Positions 3,991 through 5,206 of a stretch of 5,206 nt of DNA are shown here, piece by piece (positions within the stretch are counted from its first letter, which is position 1; each line of letters begins with the position of its first letter). The DNA is taken from NCBI GenBank assembly GCA_946885745.1, contig CAMPGV010000048.1:1-5206 (forward strand). Direction: 5' to 3'. The translations under genes and the position numbers were made by a program. The notes beneath the pieces were generated by a model. It was not told where the DNA came from and searched no databases. It worked only from the letters and a program-made list of their open reading frames with translations. This DNA comes from an uncultured Candidatus Saccharibacteria bacterium. Lineage in GTDB: Bacteria; Patescibacteria; Saccharimonadia; Saccharimonadales; JAEWBQ01.

Positions 3991-4406
3991 TGAGCGCACC
4001 CTCGTCTTCACAAGCCGGTTTTTCTGCCGTTGAGCTTCTTATCACGATCTTTATCGCGGCGGCGTTTGCAGCAGCCGGCTATCAGCTATATGTCGCCGTC
4101 GTGCGTGATGGTAGCGACGCCCGTAACCAAGCAACCGCCAGCAACCTCGCCTACCAGTACCTCCGCCAATATTCACCACTCGCCACCAACCCCTGCACTA
4201 CCATCACTCCTACTCCCGCCATGCCGACCGATCCACAGTATGCCTCACTGGGGCCAGCCGATACGGTCGACATTTCAGCAACTATCACCTGCCCCTACAA
4301 CCTCACCACTCCAAACAGCGGCACATCACTTGTTAAAGTCGTCATTCAGTACGGTACCGATAACCCCAGAAAAAAGGTAGAACATGCGCTTTTCGTCACC
4401 AACTAA
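3990..4406 (+). CDS. Type IV minor pilin-like protein (PilV/GspI-like)
   Basis: A 138-residue prepilin. The leader MSAPSSSQAG ends in Gly, followed by FSAVELLITIFIAAAFAAAG with Phe at +1 and Glu at +5 (E15). One N-terminal helix (about 11-35) precedes a small globular domain with two cysteines (C69 in NPCTT and C101 in TITCPYN) that may pair. Small size and position between a GspG-like and a PilW-like gene suggest a PilV/GspI-type minor pilin that helps prime pilus assembly, but the subtype is inferred. The ATG overlaps the previous stop (TAATG) and no ribosome binding site is present, so translation is probably coupled to the upstream pilin. Its last 23 bases overlap the next gene. Confidence 0.85.
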   Translation: MSAPSSSQAGFSAVELLITIFIAAAFAAAGYQLYVAVVRDGSDARNQATASNLAYQYLRQYSPLATNPCTTITPTPAMPTDPQYASLGPADTVDISATITCPYNLTTPNSGTSLVKVVIQYGTDNPRKKVEHALFVTN

Positions 4407-5175
4407 CCACCACAGTCGCCACGGCTTCACACTTGTTGAAGTTGTCGTCATTGCTCCTATCCTGATCCTCACCCTAGGAGGTTTCATTCTCGCGCTCGTC
4501 ACCATGGTGAGCGACGCACTTGTTAGCCGCGACACCAATAACCTTGTATACGAAACCCAAACGGCCCTCGACAGGATCGAGCAAGACGCGCGTATCAGCC
4601 TCGCATTTCCCACGACCACCGGAGCCCTCCCGACTCCACAAGGAAGCAACAACAACTTCACCGGCACCAGAGCTTTTACTGCGCCAGCGGCCAATATCCT
4701 TTTGCTCTCCACTATGTCGACAACAACCAACCCTATCTCTGCTGACCGTGAGGTTGTTTATTATGCCCAACCAAACGCCTGCGGTGCCAACCAAAGCTAC
4801 AACAATCCCCATAAGACTACCGTAATCTACTATGTTTATAACAATAACCTCTATCGACGCACAGCTGTCGCACCATACACTCTTACCGCAGGAGCGACTA
4901 TGGTATGCGACCAGCCATGGCAGCAAAACAGCTGTAGCCCAGGTCAAACCGCCGCACAGTGTCAAACACAAGACGCGTTAATCATGGGTAATGTCGATAC
5001 GTTCACTGTTGAATACTATGGTGCACCCGACTGTGACAGTAGCACATGTAGCCAGGTGAACCCCTCGGCTGCTAGCACGATTGTCGTTACAATTGACGCC
5101 GAAAAAAATTCTGCAGGCCAGCCAATTACCAATAAATCCGTCCTTCGCGCCACTCGTCTCAATACCTCAGATTAA
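4384..5175 (+). CDS. Type IV minor pilin-like protein (PilW/GspJ-like), Cys-rich
   Basis: A 263-residue prepilin, larger than its two neighbours. The 14-residue leader ends in RHG, followed by FTLVEVVVIAPILILTLGG with Phe at +1 and Glu at +5 (E19). Unusually for this helix, a proline occurs at +11 (P25). The following region VYETQTALDRIEQDARIS (55-72) is the kind of amphipathic helix seen in PilW/GspJ proteins, and DREVVYYAQP (121-130) with YYVYNNNLYRRT (149-160) matches their beta-rich core. Six cysteines (133, 175, 184, 193, 217, 222) lie in the C-terminal half and could form up to three disulfides outside the cell. AAGG at 4374-4377 serves as a modest ribosome binding site inside the previous gene, and the start overlaps that gene by 23 bases. 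The last 31 bases of the window hold nothing I can identify, so the operon may continue. Confidence 0.85.
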   Translation: MRFSSPTNHHSRHGFTLVEVVVIAPILILTLGGFILALVTMVSDALVSRDTNNLVYETQTALDRIEQDARISLAFPTTTGALPTPQGSNNNFTGTRAFTAPAANILLLSTMSTTTNPISADREVVYYAQPNACGANQSYNNPHKTTVIYYVYNNNLYRRTAVAPYTLTAGATMVCDQPWQQNSCSPGQTAAQCQTQDALIMGNVDTFTVEYYGAPDCDSSTCSQVNPSAASTIVVTIDAEKNSAGQPITNKSVLRATRLNTSD

Positions 5176-5206
5176 CTATCAAATATTGCTTGTGCTTACT
5201 TACTGT

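Noticed and set aside
4326..4971. Long - strand frames opposite the minor pilin genes
   Set aside because: Shadows of the prepilin genes, which have complete class III signals; no motif or ribosome binding site found.
1..5206. CRISPR array, insertion sequence, or recoded stop codons
   Set aside because: No regularly spaced repeats, transposase or terminal repeats were seen. The recognised genes end in TAA or TAG with no in-frame TGA, so the Gly-coding UGA of some CPR lineages is not indicated.

Overview
The window looks like a chromosomal segment of a Candidate Phyla Radiation (Patescibacteria) bacterium. Candidatus Saccharibacteria (TM7) is the best guess. Reasons: compact, tightly spaced genes; a type I MurB beside a cluster of type IV pilin-like genes; small DUF4383 and DoxX-like membrane proteins; a membrane-anchored cupredoxin with an HDHLN motif instead of the usual Cys/Met copper loop; and some genes that seem to lack a Shine-Dalgarno leader. 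The recognised genes use TAA or TAG stops and contain no internal UGA, so nothing suggests recoding. The taxonomic call rests on resemblance only.

Left part (1-1440): this holds two similar modules. In each, an AT-rich leader carries a TGTGA-type palindrome, followed by a strong AAGGAGGA ribosome binding site and a small membrane protein gene on the + strand (DUF4383 at 185-586; a one-span Thr-rich protein at 924-1205). Each gene ends in a hairpin terminator and faces a tRNA gene on the - strand that has its own terminator (tRNA-Lys(CUU) at 720-796; tRNA-Arg(UCG) at 1361-1437).

Middle part (1438-2415): a DoxX-like four-span membrane protein on the - strand (1464-1859) lies just upstream of tRNA-Arg. 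It is divergent from a membrane-anchored cupredoxin-like protein on the + strand (1936-2379). The two share a short, very AT-rich promoter region.

Right part (2416-5175): murB (cell-wall precursor synthesis) is followed by three consecutive genes for proteins with class III (type IV pilin) signal peptides. These resemble a major/GspG-type pilin, a PilV/GspI-type and a PilW/GspJ-type minor pilin. The last two junctions overlap (TAATG, then 23 nt), so this is a translationally coupled pilin operon that may continue beyond the window. Both murB and the first pilin gene have a -10-like hexamer only 8-9 nt before the ATG and no Shine-Dalgarno sequence, which predicts leaderless mRNAs.

Most of the window is ordinary. 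The points most worth a second look are the repeated TGTGA palindrome in front of two small membrane protein genes, the leaderless-type starts, the cupredoxin without a blue-copper Cys, and the unrecognised Thr-rich protein.
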